Assembly (NCBI GenBank): GCA_034359265.1 | Contig: CP136894.1 | Coordinates: forward strand, 31,030,501 to 31,094,500 | Length of the DNA stretch: 64,000 nt | Origin: Canna indica | Lineage: Eukaryota > Streptophyta > Magnoliopsida > Zingiberales > Cannaceae | Direction: 5' to 3' | Shown here: one piece after another, positions 52,827 through 64,000 of the stretch | How the letters are laid out: every line of letters begins with the position of its first letter | Numbering within the stretch: position 1 is the stretch's first letter | Notes under the pieces: generated by a model | The model's input: only the letters and a program-made list of their open reading frames with translations | Database searches by the model: none | What the model was told of the DNA's origin: nothing | Program-made: the position numbers and the translations under genes

Positions 52827-53230
52827 CCCCAAACCCGAACATGACTGGCCACAGTACCTCCCGTACTCTGAAGCCTAACCCAACCAAGACAACCAGACAA
52901 AGATATAAAACCTGAACAATTTATAAAAATCAACTCGATTTGTGGAAAACATAAACTGAATAATTTTTAAACCATCAATCAAATAGTTCAATAATTTCAA
53001 ATGTTCAAATCTTTTTTAAAGAAACCAGTTAACATAAATAAATCACTCAACATCAAAGGTGCGGAAAAAGACTCTAGACCCAAGTCCACATGCAATGTCC
53101 AAAATTTTAATAATAATATTTTATTCTTGAGTGGGGGACCGTAGGCCCGAGTTAGTGCGAATTGGCGAAAAGCTTCGGGATTAGACTCGGGTAAGCAAAT
53201 TATGTAGAAAAAAATTAAAAAATTTTTATT
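52827..53230 (-). repeat. Short copy of a GTCACACCCCGAA-type repeat
   Basis: TGTCATGCCCCAAACCCGAA then CTGAAGCCTAACCC resemble the complement of 56590-56670, so this copy is inverted relative to it. Confidence 0.6.
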
Positions 53231-53748
53231 TGTCATATTTATGTGATTTAGCGTGCTAGGATGATAGAAGGTCTCGAGACAAATTTAGCAGTTCAATTAG
53301 AACTCGAAACAGAGTTAGAACGAGTTAGATACGGGTTATTTTAAGTCGGATAACTTAAGGATGAGTATTTTGGTCATTTGGACCCAACCAAGGTCTATAA
53401 ATTAGAGCTTGGAGTGTGCGGCCAGGGGTTTTAGGCACATGCCACCCGAGGCAAGGGGGAGAGGAGAGAGAGGGCGCCATCGAGGAGGAGGAGGAGCCGC
53501 CAGAGCTGGAGTTCCACAAGTTCGTCGGCGTCGATTGAAGGAAGATCCTATGTGTCTTCTCCCTTCCCGTTTTCTCCAAAAGGGTGAGTGAATTTATGCC
53601 TTATTTCCCTCAATTCTTGATTCATGTCACTGTCCTCATGACTCGAGTTTTTTCGTCAATTTTTGACGCATTTTCTCATATCGAATGGAAAATCAGATTA
53701 GTTGTTTCTTGATTGAACCATGTTGTTTATCCTTTGAATTAATTATTC
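53231..53748. other. Intergenic/repeat-derived stretch
   Basis: A GA- and GC-rich patch at 53400-53560 is open in two directions by composition only. No gene recognised. Confidence 0.4.
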
Positions 53749-54315
53749 GGGAAAATTAATGAAAATGTCACAAACTATTGAGTTTTTAACAAATTTGGCC
53801 TATATTTTTATTTATAACTAATTTATACTCGAACTTTCATTTTGGTATCAATTGTATACTACCGTCGTTTGGGTATTAAAGTGATCGTTATATGCTGACG
53901 TGGACTGCATAGTCAACATAAATAAATCAATTTTTTATTCAAAGTTTTCTCGTCAGCAAATAATCCACGTCAGCAAGACCAATTTTAAAAAATATATCAA
54001 AAACCTCTTCAATTATTTTTTTCCTTTTTTTTAAGGTATGGTTGACATGACATTGAAGAGTTTTTTGATATATTTTTTAAACTAATCTTGCTGACGTGGA
54101 TCATTTGATGACGAGATAATTTTATATAAAAAATCAATTTATTTATGCTGATTGTGCAGTCCACATCAGCATATAACAGCTACTTTAACACACAACTGAC
54201 GGGAGTATACAATTGATACCAAAATAAAAGTTCAAGTATAAATTAGTTACAAATAAAAGTATGAGTCAGATTTGTTAAAAACTCAATTGTTCGGGATATT
54301 TTCATTAATTTTCCC
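53749..54315. mobile_element. Foldback MULE-type MITE, 567 bp
   Basis: The two halves are inverted copies along nearly their full length. The ends are GGGAAAATTAATGAAAAT and its complement; the centre is near 54035. Flanks TAATTATTC (53740-53748) and TAATTAAGC (54316-54324) match at 7 of 9 positions, the 9 bp size typical of Mutator-type elements. Confidence 0.85.
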
Positions 54316-54595
54316 TAATTAAGCACTGCAGCCTCTTGGTTGGTGCCGACCGCGCCGAGTGATGGCACCCCGCGAGGCGCCACGGTGGCAGTGGCACCCA
54401 ATGAGCAGCGGCGCCTGGCGTGGCACGACTGGGCCGCCATCGTCGCGTGGCGACGGCGGTGTGTCGGCAGGCGTCGGCGCCAACTCTGCCCGGCGACCCG
54501 ACCAGCCAGAGAGGGAGACAACGGTGGTTGTGTCATAGGGAGGGGGAGGAGAAGGTGGATGGGATACCTAGATGGGGTGATTTAATAGAGGACTA
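54316..54595. other. GC-rich patch, no gene recognised
   Basis: Open on both strands because of composition (GGCGCCACGGTGGCAGTGG-like). No homology I can name. Confidence 0.4.
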
Positions 54596-55075
54596 GGATT
54601 TGATCTCATGTAGATGTAAGGCTATGATTGCATCTTGATAGACGTAAGGATATGATTGCATCATATAGATGAAGGGTTGTGATTGCATCTTGATAGATAT
54701 AAGGCTATGATTGCATCATGTAGATGGAGGGTTGTGATTGCATTTTGATAGATGTAAGACTATGATTGCGTCATGCAGATGGAGGGCTATGATTACATCT
54801 TGATAGATGTAAGGCTATGATTGCATCATGTAGATGGAGAACTGTGATTGCATCATGATAGATGTAAGAATATGATTGCATCATGTAGATGAAGGGTTGA
54901 GATTGCATCTTGATAGATGTAAGGCTGTGATTGCATCATGTTAGATGAAAGGTTGAGATTACATCAGGTTAGATGGAAGGCTGAGATTTCATCAAGTTAG
55001 ATGGAGGATTGTGATTGCATCATATTAGATTGAAAGCTGTGATTTGATCATGTTTAGATGAAGGACTGAAATTTC
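54596..55075. repeat. About 27-28 bp minisatellite, roughly 17 copies, 55 bp dimer
   Basis: Units contain GATTGCATC preceded alternately by GATAGATGTAAGGCTAT and TAGATGGAGGGTTGT, giving a two-unit higher-order repeat in the left part. Copies become more diverged to the right. Confidence 0.92.
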
Positions 55076-55735
55076 ATTATTGATTTATTTGAATTGTAGC
55101 ACCGTTATATTCATTCGTAACATTGATTTATTAAATAAATTTAAGACATTTCTTCTATTATTCTAAATAATTATTTTGAGGCCTTAAAGTTAGCAAAAAT
55201 ATTCATGTTATATATGAATTTTCACCTCATCGACATTCTGGGTTCATTGGCGAGGTCTGTTTCACCATCAGATCTTCAGATTTTGAAGCAGTAGGCGGAT
55301 GTTGCCTCGTTTTACGTGTCGAGTTGAAAAATTATGTTTTATATGTTTTTATGACTTCAATCTAAGATGATTCGTGTTATAATATTTGATGAGGTGAATC
55401 TTATCCTAGATTATTTGTATGACAAAATATTTTATCCGGGTGTTCCATTCCATTAGTTTTACTATTGAAGTTCCTTTTGCGTTGTTTCTCATGATATACT
55501 TGCTTCCTTTTCTTACGATGTCAGACATGCTACATTCCTATTTCATGGTTGTTACGTATACTGTGAGATCTTGATTTATGAGCACTATTTCCATGTATAT
55601 ATATCTGTGTGTGGTTGTGATTGTATGACAGGAGGAGGTGGAGGTTGCGATATGCCCTAGACATACCCTTTATTACCGGTTGACATCACATCTTATTTTA
55701 TGTTCATATACCCGCATGTGTGATGTTGTGATGTG
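55076..55735. other. AT-rich repeat-derived stretch
   Basis: No gene seen; probably part of the same repeat family as 55736-56667. Confidence 0.4.
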
Positions 55736-55940
55736 CTTATTGCATTTCCCAGAAGCCTCGCTGGTGAGGGGAGGGTATGCTCTAAGGAGATAACGTTGGC
55801 CTTATTTCGAAAGTCCGGCTGGTGCGGGGAGATTATACCCCAAGGAGACAGTCCGGAGACCCGAGCGGTGAGGGGAACGTATGCCCTAACAGGCTGGCTC
55901 GGAAGAGCCAGTGTCGGTAAGGGGAGGGCATACCCCAACA
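55736..55940. repeat. Degenerate about 55-65 bp repeats
   Basis: Four loose copies of GGTGAGGGGAGGGTATGC(C/T)CTAA-like sequence. Confidence 0.7.
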
Positions 55941-56219
55941 GTTGGGTGGTAGTGCGGCGGCCACCCGTCTACCTACCCTATGTTGCTACGTGGGACCGAC
56001 GGGTCTATAGGTGATTTCATGTGGATGTTGCATTCATGTGATTGAGGCATTGCATTGGCATTACTTTACTCATGTGGTTGTATTTATTCGTCTGTTGGTG
56101 GTTGTTTATCATGCTCATAGTGGTGGTAGACTTATGATTTTCATCCTCGTGTTCCTGCTATGTTCAGATGCCTGTTTATGTTGTTTGGTTTTTTACATGA
56201 TGATGAATTGGATGATTGA

Positions 56220-56667
56220 GGATTGATCTACTCACTAAGTCCTAGTTGGACTTACCCCTTATTTTTGTTGTTTTGCAACACTTGAGTTATATCAGAGAGG
56301 TACTGGGGTGCAGTAGTGCGGCAGGTGGCGGTAGGGCATCAGGTCTCGTGACATGTCGTGATTGGGGAGGATACCGAGTTCAGTCATTTTTATTTTTGTT
56401 GAGTCATGTAGACTCGATTATTTCGTTTCCACATTTTTCATTAGTTTGGAGTGTCCTTGTTGGGACTTTAAAGTTTTGAAAATAAATTGAACCTTTAACA
56501 TTTATCAAATTAGTTGTTGGGTTTCCTTTAGGATTTGATGTTTTCCTTTAAGTTTAAATGTTATAAAATGTTTAGGTTCATTACTTGTTTATGTATAGTT
56601 TGTTTGGGGGTTAGGCTTCGGGGTATGTAATGTACCCTGGTCGGTCATACTGAATTCGGGGTGTGAC
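56220..56667 (+). repeat. Plus-orientation arm of a GTCACACCCCGAA repeat
   Basis: Runs from CTCACTAAGTCCTAGTTGGA through GACATGTCGTGATTGG to the end CGGGGTGTGACACC. The adjoining 56668-56880 is a partial inverted copy: ATCACGACATGTC, then GTCCAACTAGGACTTATTGA. Confidence 0.75.
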
Positions 56668-57400
56668 ACCACATGACTCAAAAGAAAATATAAAAGTCTC
56701 TACGACTTGGGTATACACCCCCGATCACGACATGTCATGAGATCCATTGCCCCTATCGCCTCCAACCGCGCTACTGCGTCCCAGCACCTATCTGATCTTG
56801 CTTAGATGCTTAAAAAAGAACATAATATAAATAGTAAGTCCAACTAGGACTTATTGAGTGGCTTAGCCCTCTATCCACCATGTCCAATAACGCAAGTCCA
56901 ACAAGTAAATAATTTATTGGTAAGCATATAACTCATAAATAGTATCAAGTAGCATAATCCACAATCCATATGAAATATAAATGCCAATATGTATAACCAA
57001 CAATCCAAGTAAGAAATAAACATCATGTGCATAACCAATCAATCCAAACAAGACACCCGGGTCAGTCATCAGTGTGGCGGGCTGACGAGCTTCCCGATCT
57101 AGGAACCCGTCGATCCAATATCCAGGGACCCGTCGGTCCACTAATCCAGGACCTATCGGTCTTACGAGTCGGTCACAAAGCCCGGCTCAGGCTCAGTGAG
57201 CTTCTTGCCCATGCCACTCCGTGTCGATCATCAATGTGGCGGCTGACGAGCTTCCCAATCCAGAAGTATCCAGCAACACAAGCACACACAACATCCATAA
57301 CATAATCAATGAATGATGTAAGTAATTATGCATATGTAATCCATAGAACCAAAATCCATATTCTAGCAATACAATGTCCATTCTATATACATGAATTAAA
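56668..57400 (-). repeat. Minus-orientation copy of the same repeat
   Basis: Inverted relative to 56220-56667. Includes two copies of GTGGCGG(G)CTGACGAGCTTCCC at about 57073 and 57236. Confidence 0.65.
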
Positions 57401-58260
57401 CAGTAAGCAGCAAAACAATTGATGAAGGAATTGAAATACTCTTATACATGAGCATTTAATTAACCAAACATCATAACCCAATCATTTCCTAACGTATAGA
57501 AATATATCAAATTATGTGTCCTAGGTTCATTCTAACATGTGTCCAAACATGTAGAAATATACCCAATATACACATATATGGCCGACGGTATAAACATAAA
57601 TAATTTCTCATGGGATATCCAGCCCCTAACCAACCTTCTCCTTCCTAAGGTTTTGTGACCTTATATTGTCATACTAAGGAAAGTATGTGTCTTAGGAAAG
57701 TCTAGGTTCATTATTCCCCTCAACCTCATGATCCCACTATTAGGGACCCTCGGGTTTGTCAAGTCCTGTACGTGTCATGACGGTCCCTAACGTGCATTGT
57801 AAATATTGCACCATACACGTTCATGTAAAACGTTCGCGCACTGCCCACCGCTCTTGCCAGTGACTAGGAAACGACCCTCGTTTGCTAGCCGTGGCATGAC
57901 CGGTGGGGTGTGTGTGGATCATGTAATTATGTATTGTAAAAGCGCTCGCGCACCGCCCATCGCTCTCGCGCGCGACTAGATAACGCCCCTCGTTTCCTAG
58001 CCGCGGCATGGCCAGTGGGGGTGTGCAACCATACAAAATTTTGTCATGCTCCTCGTGCTTTTGGGAACCCCGTGGATGGCACAAGAGGGTTAGGCTCCAC
58101 ACCATCCATCCTCGGGCAAACATCTCTCTAGTTCATTCGTACAAGCATCCGTCCAAGCATTTGTAAGTATTTTTCATATAAACGGTCATTTGGCCCCGAA
58201 CGTTTTTGCGTCCAAGCGACCTGGGAGACGAAGTTTGCACCCTCAACTATACTTCTCCAC
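57401..58260. other. Repeat-derived stretch with an about 120 bp tandem duplication
   Basis: Two GC-rich copies (about 57828-57910 and 57938-58020) share GCGCACTGCCCACCGCTCT-like and CCTAGCCG(T/C)GGCATG sequence. TTTTGTCATGCTCCTCGTGC near 58036 also occurs in the LTRs at 26585 and 38276, so part of this is probably an LTR of that family. Confidence 0.5.
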
Positions 58261-58269
58261 AAGTTTGCA

Positions 58270-60858
58270 CCCTCAAACGGATGGGTAGACGAAGCGCATG
58301 AACGCACTCCTCGAACAATACCTCCGACACTTCGTGGTGGTGAACCAAAGGGACTGGACGAAATTGCTAGCGTAGTCCAGTTCTCCTATAATCTGCAGAG
58401 GAGTTCCGCAACCAACAAGAGTCCCTTTGAGATTTTATTGGCAAGGCAACCAAACACACCCCACTCACTGGTTCTTGGCTACACTGGAAGTAGTCCAGCT
58501 GCTTATCAAATCAGCAGCACGCAAGGAGTGGCAACAAAATCAAGAGATCACTCGAGCCTACCTCGAATCAGCAGCACGCAAAATGAAGAAGTGGGCCGAT
58601 GAAGGAAGGAGACATCAGGAATTCAAGGTCGGTGACCAAGTACTGATAAAACTCCACCCAACATCCCTCGCGGTCTTTTGGTGCAAGATACGCAAGGGCC
58701 TCGTATGCAAATACGACGACCCCTTTATTGGCTTTAGGTTTTCAACCTTAGTCTTAATCTCAATTTTGATAGTTTTAATGATAACAAACATGGGACTAAT
58801 GATTTCAGTGAGAATATCTTTCAGGTTCCATATCGGTTAGTGAAACGACGTCCGCGATCGGAGAAATCAGATAAATCGACAAGAATGCTCGTCGGCGCTC
58901 GGGAATCTTCAAGAAAGGGAGTTTAGGTTTAGGGTGTCTAGAAATTAATGTAATCCTCATGATGATGCATAAGAAACCCAACAATCTATCCCGAACCACA
59001 AACCATGAAATTCCGGGACTGTCCTAAATTTCACTAAGACTAGGGAGCTCCTTGGAGGGCTATATGATCCAAACCTTTTCTTGAAATAAAAAATGGCAGT
59101 AATTATTCCTTGGGTCAAAACTAGAAAACAAGGTATTTTTTAGAATTTTTTGGAAGCCTTTAGCATATCCTTATTTGACCCGAAAGATTAGAAATTTTTT
59201 GTTTTATACTAGATCCCAAGAACTAGATTTTGATCCTTAGGAATTTTGATTTTTTAGATATTTTTATTGAACTCAAATGGGGTATAATCCTTATATAATA
59301 TTTATGTTTTAAAGTTATCATGTTATAAAGTTAATAAATATTATATAAGGAGACGTAGTGAAGACGGAAGCAAAAAAACCAAGCAGAACAAAGCTGTCTG
59401 CCTTGTTCAGCCCAGGTTCGGTCAACCGATTGGTTGATCGAATGGCGGTAAAAATTGGCAGAAGCCAATTGGTCGACCAGTCGATCGACCGAAGCTGGGA
59501 AAGAAATCGCGGAAAGCCTCGAGTGGTCGATCGATCGGTGGACCGAACTGAGGATCGCGAGGCTCTCGATAATCGGTCGACCCGTCGGTCTATCGACCAC
59601 AGAGTAAAGAGAAGCGATCGAATAACCGATCGACCGACCATTCAATCGATGCTCTACAACGGATAAAAAACTATCCGTTGAGCAACCATTTCTTCCGTAG
59701 GGTACAAATATACATGTTATAACTTCTTTTAATCTCTCTCTCACACTGTTACAAAAATTATTGAGCCATCGAGAAGAGAGATTTGAGCATTCCAAAAGAA
59801 AGATTGCTTGTGCTCTGCTCCCTCTGCGAACACCTTCTCAAGCGCCAGCTGCTACCTTAACTCGGGAGTTAATTCGAGCTCATTCCCTTGACGAGTTGGA
59901 GGTTTCGAGACTTTGAAAAGAGCACGTCTTCTTGGTTTTATTCTTAGCTCTTTCAACTGTAATTTTTACTGTTATTTTTCCTTGACTTGAGTTTGTAAAA
60001 GACCTTGTGATAGGTCTTGGTGGGTAAGTGGTTACCTTGCAAGGTGTAAAGCCACTTGTGTGTGTAAACATAGTGTTTACTAGGATTAGCTTAGTTGTCC
60101 CTTAGGATTGAGGTGGAAGAGGACTCTCAATAAGAAGGCGATAACTTCCGGGTGTGGAAGTGCTTAGGTCGAGAGTGCGTCTCTTCGGTGAAAAGTCCTC
60201 GTGTATAAGGGAAACTTAAAGTAATCTAGTAAAACTAGTTTGGAAATCCTAAGCGGGGTGCTTAGGTAGTGGAGTAGGCATTGGGGCTGAACCACTATAA
60301 AATTATTGTGTTTGCATTGTTATATTTGATTGTGCGAAATTGTTTTCATCTTGCTTTCGAATTTAATCGCATAATTGAAACACGCCTAACCATTCTAAGT
60401 AAACTATTAAATTGTAACTTAGGCGAATAAATTACTAAACACTCTATTCACCCCCCCTATAGTGTCGCCATTACGCCAACACCCTTCCCCGTCATCAAAA
60501 TGGTAGGGCCGGTGGCCTACCGACTCTAACTGCCAGCATGGTGCAAAATACACCCCGTCTTCCATGTGAGCAACTTGAAGCCCTACCACACCGACCCGCA
60601 CGATGACAAATGCAACATTCCAACATGCCCACCTTCCACAACCAAGGCGGTGCAACGCAAAGCGGAGGAGATCTTGGCGGACCGCAAAGTGAAACTTCCT
60701 AACGGCAACAAAGAGAGGGAGTACCTTGCCAAGTGGAAGGGACTCCCTACCTCCGAAGCTAGTTGGGAGAAGGAGAGCACATTGCGACACGAAGAAGATG
60801 TCATCATCGCATTCAAGAAGGGGTCGACGAGGGCGTTGACTTCGTAAGTGGGGAAGAA
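58270..60858 (+). pseudogene. Ty3/gypsy chromovirus integrase C-terminus and chromodomain, split by a solo LTR
   Basis: The left part reads RMNALLEQYLRHFVVVNQRD, TNKSPFEILLARQPNTPHS, LGYTGSSPAAY, then ITRAYLESAARKMKKWADEG and FKVGDQVLIKLHP, ending KYDDPF at 58725. The right part (from 60482) resumes PVIKMVGPVAYRL, then a stop, LPAWCKIHPVFHVSNLKPYH, and a chromodomain EILADRKVKLPNGNKEREYL, AKWKGLPTSEASWEKE, ending near 60847. The chromodomain targets integration in chromoviruses. There is a frameshift near 58480 and a stop (TAA at about 60527). A PPT-like GTGGGGAAGAA precedes the start of a 3' LTR, TGTTAG, at 60859. Confidence 0.9.
58726..60481 (+). mobile_element. Solo LTR, 1,756 bp, of the GGTCGACC-type copia family
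   Basis: Ends are TATTGGCTTTAGG (TG decayed to TA) and ATTACGCCAACA, flanked by a perfect duplication CCCTT (58721-58725 and 60482-60486). The chromovirus frame resumes exactly across it. Contains a GGTCGACC-type array at about 59400-59650 and GGGGTGCTTAGGTAGTGGAG at about 60255. Confidence 0.93.
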
Positions 60859-60929
60859 TGTTAGGTGTTGGCCGAAGGTTTTTTCCTTCGTGCTCTATTC
60901 TCTTCATGACTATTTTGATGATAACAAAC

Positions 60930-62170
60930 CAAATCTGTATATATTCTTAAAGACTCAAGATATAAGTGTGTTTAATATGGTAAAGTCAAAATATATAGAA
61001 CCTAAAAAAAACATGGATGCATGGACCCAATAACAAATTAACAGGTTTGAGTTAAATGCTAAAGCAACAAATTGCATATATTGTTCTTTGGAAAATAGCA
61101 TTTTTGAAAAAGTCATGCATTGTACTTCAGCATATGATATTTGGGCTACTTTGAACATGCTTTATGATTATGCTAAAATTGAAGAATTTATTACTCTAAA
61201 TGAAGGAGACTGACAATTGTGTATCTAAAAGTGTAAAGTCAAAATATCTAATGAAGTTCTTGAAGCTAATAGTGTATCTAGCCAAAGAAGTACAAAGAGT
61301 CGGAAGAGAAATATGATATGTCACCTATGCAATGAGAAATGACACGTGAAGAAGAATTGCCCTAGTATGAAGAACAAGACAAAACGGAGGTCAAATGCTT
61401 CCACTCACTCACGTGCATCAAGTGAAACATCCTCACACCATAACCACAAAGCTAACATCATGAATCGTTGATGAGGAGGTATGCTCTTCTTCCAGTCACG
61501 AAAATTATAGATCTAATTCATCTAGTTTCTCAGATCTTCTATATGATGAATTATTAGACGAATGCAAAATTATGTATGCATTGATTGTTAAAAAGGACAA
61601 AGAAAATAAAAAATTAAAAGAAGAAAATTTGTTACTTATCTCTCATTTACATGAAGTAAAACTAGAAAATGAGAAACTAAAAGTTAGTGTCACTAACTCA
61701 TGTCATGATCCCTTAGACATTGACACTAAGGATTTAAAAAATGAAAATGTCATTTTAAAAAGGGAAAATAGCTTGTTAAAAACTCAATTGCATGTATTGC
61801 ATAAATCTATGAATGAAGTAAAGAATGAAATGTTAATTTTGAATTGAAAGATTAATACTTCATCTGATAAAAGGTCTAAAAATCAAAATGTTCATTTAGA
61901 AAACCCCAAAACAAGAATGCCTTTTCTAAGAATGCTTATGTTCATCATAACTCACATGCCAAGCATTCCAATGCTAGATTCCACGCCCATAGTAGAAATA
62001 AAAGGAAATTTAATGGACATTATTTTTGTTGTGGCATTTTCGGTCATGCCATTAATGATTGTGCCTTCAAGAAAAATCCAAGTGTGGCAAAGACACTTTG
62101 GGTTCCTAGGCCAACTCACCCATAATGACCCAAAGTCATTTGGGTACCAAAGATTTCTTGCTCTTTTATA
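60930..62170 (+). pseudogene. Copia-type gag, decayed copy
   Basis: Clearly related to the gag at 32995-34313: YIFLKTQDISVFNMVKSKYI, MDAWTQ then TAA at about 61030, QINRFELNAKATNCIYCSLE, AYDIWATLNMLYDYAK. It continues with a knuckle region, a coiled coil (LLKTQLHVLHKSMNEVKNEM), then YFCCGIFGHAINDCAFKKNP, which also lacks the first knuckle Cys, and TLWVPRPTHP. Several stops and frameshifts. Confidence 0.85.
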
Positions 62171-64000
62171 AGGGGAGCTACCACACAAGGGTAAAGAGAA
62201 ATCTCCAAAAGGGTGCAACTTCAAGCTATCATGATGCCATAGGTATGGATATTGGCATCTCGATATGGTTGGTATCACCTCCCTCACTTTACTTGTCATC
62301 TTAAAGTTGGAGTTATGCTACTAGTTAAATTAGAGTTGTTTTTGCCCACTCATGATATGACTTGCAAAATGAGTTTTGTATTTGATTTCCCAGTCTCTTC
62401 ATAGACCTATGTAGCCTACAACGGGCTCATGCGACCTTGCGGTTTTAAATTGTAGACTCATTGTGGCATTTCAGTTTTCAACCAATGGGAAGGGTTGCAG
62501 ATCTTATTTTTTTTAAATTTCATATTTTGAGATCTCTCGATTCGCTTTGGTTTCATGATGATTCTATTTGAAATGAATCTTTCACTATCTAGCTTAGGCT
62601 AAAATTCTCAAATGAAGAATTCTTACTCACAATTTGCTATTTAGTATGCTAACTTACTAGATGGTACACCATTGAGATACTAATGATTTTTGGCTTGCAA
62701 GTTAACATTTATTGACAATGGAAGGCTATCGCAAAAATTGGAGAAAGAAAATAAATTTATGGAATTCTTCAAGAAATGAGGTATGTGCGTTAATTTGGTA
62801 AATACTATTGCATGACACCTCGTTTCTCTTGATTGAATCAATTTCGTGCCTATGAATGATCTTGCATTATTGTTTGAATAAAATAGCTAAAATAAGAAAT
62901 TTGGATTAGTATGGAAATCCAAATCTTGACTATCTTGCGATTACATAATGTAGATAGATTTTGAATTGAGAATCTTGTTTGGTGATTGACAAATGTGTCA
63001 TGAACATAAATTGCAAATAGTTAAATGTGAACAAGTATCTTGATGAATAAATAAAGTTTCACATCTCAAGCATAAAATTCTAGGTGAGAAAATATAATAC
63101 AAAAAATTCAATATATATGATTAAAATTGCATAAAATTTCGAAAAAAATATGTATATGCTCAAAAACATCATCATAAGTGATCTAGACAAGATCTGACCA
63201 GATCAGAGTGTTCTACGATAGAAATCTAAGGTTTCTTGCAAAGTCCAAGTATTTACAAAAATGCCACTATGAACTTGTGGATTTTCTAGAAAATTGCAGA
63301 GATATCTTTTTTGAGTGACTCTTGACTTTTTGGAATTCTCATAAAGCCTAGTTCATGTGGAATTTTTTTAATAAAATTCCAATATATAGATATCTCAAAA
63401 TAATTTTTTTTAGGCCTAGAAAACACATTGCAGCTCGAGCGGTCGCACGACATGCGACCGCCTGATCAACCGGGGGACAGAAATTGATCCTGTCCACCCA
63501 TTTTGGCCGACTGTTTTAATCACAACCCTTCAACTTAAGCTTTTAAGCCCGAAACTAGGGCTTCCTTGATCATTTCAACCGGCCACTCACCCCTTCTTCT
63601 TGGATCTTAAGGTTTCTTCTTCTCTTCTAAGGTAAAAACTCAACCTTTAGCTCTAATACATAAGTTAGTTCATCATGTTGAGTGGATTCTTCATCTTCCC
63701 TCATCTCTATGTCTAGATTCACTCACAAAAATCATGGTTCATGTCTCTTTTTCTATGCATGGTGATTTTCCTTAGTATTTTTGCTTCAAAATAAGTTCTA
63801 GGGAAGGAAAATCAAATTTCTTATGTTTCTTGTATATGTAAAAGTTTGTTTTACTTCATGAAATCTAATTATTTTTAACCTTTTTTTTTCTTTGTTGTAA
63901 AAGGGATTCTTCATATTAATTCATATTTCTCATTTTCATCTTGCCAAAACAAAAGTATTTTTTTAAAAAGAAAGGGGGGGGGGAGATATATATATATATA
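62171..64000 (+). other. Conserved spacer of the second non-autonomous copia copy
   Basis: Inverted counterpart of about 31000-32990. The hairpin recurs at 63439-63461, and GAAACTAGGGCTTCCTTGAT is at about 63550. It ends in an (AT)n run at the window edge. Confidence 0.7.

Larger units (their letters stand above)
60866..64000 (+). mobile_element. Second copy of the non-autonomous copia family, 5' LTR deleted, runs off the window
   Basis: It begins with about 65 bp of the family's LTR start (TGTTGGCCGAAGGTTTT, through TTTTGATGATAACAAA), then jumps into gag at about 60930, so most of the 5' LTR and the primer-binding site are lost. It then has gag (to about 62170) and the spacer (to 64000). 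The insertion lies 7 bp into the chromovirus 3' LTR, with TTAGG (60861-60865) just before it. The ORF2 part would lie beyond the window. Confidence 0.85.

Noticed and set aside
54340..54585. GC-rich frames on both strands near 54.4 kb
   Set aside because: Low-complexity Arg/Ala-rich translations without a recognisable domain or splice context.

Overview
This is nuclear DNA of a flowering plant. It holds two spliced host genes on the minus strand, set in a dense, layered deposit of transposable elements. The GC-rich first exon of the kinase gene and an Angela/WIS-like LTR start would fit a monocot, but this is a weak inference. There are no bacterial features, no CRISPR array and no tRNA or rRNA gene that I can see; the tRNA-like strings are retrotransposon primer-binding sites.

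Layout. 1-3.0 kb: 3' end of a Ty1/copia element. 3.8-4.4 kb: a TRIM with three LTRs. 4.5-6.4 kb: the first two coding exons of a GATA26/27-type zinc-finger gene (minus strand); its later exons are not in the window. 7.2-8.3 kb: two tandem duplications. 8.4-17.1 kb: one L1-type LINE carrying a MULE-like fragment, two hAT-like elements, a 4,245 bp CACTA element and a small MITE. 19-26 kb: copia LTRs and pol/gag remnants. 26.6-39.0 kb: a small non-autonomous LTR element inserted in a copia gag; it contains a complete 7,994 bp non-autonomous copia element and a solo LTR. 40.7-48.15 kb: an intact 16-exon CDC7-like kinase gene (minus strand) with E2F-type sites upstream. 49.5-52.8 kb: a decayed LTR element with a 'putative gypsy type transposon' ORF. 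52.8-58.1 kb: inverted repeats, a foldback MITE and minisatellites. 58.3-60.9 kb: chromovirus integrase tail and chromodomain, split by a solo LTR. 60.9-64.0 kb: a second, inverted copy of the non-autonomous copia family.

The most novel item is that copia family (27828-35821 and 60866-64000). It keeps a gag ORF but has no pol. In place of pol it has about 2 kb of conserved non-coding spacer with a hairpin, followed (in the complete copy) by an ORF resembling the 'putative plant transposon protein' domain. It must be mobilised by another element's enzymes. The order of nesting can be read from target-site duplications and from reading frames that resume across each insertion.

The CDC7 model is the best supported gene. 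All 16 exons have GT-AG junctions, the summed coding length is 2,949 bp (982 aa plus stop), and the frame and kinase motifs hold across every junction.
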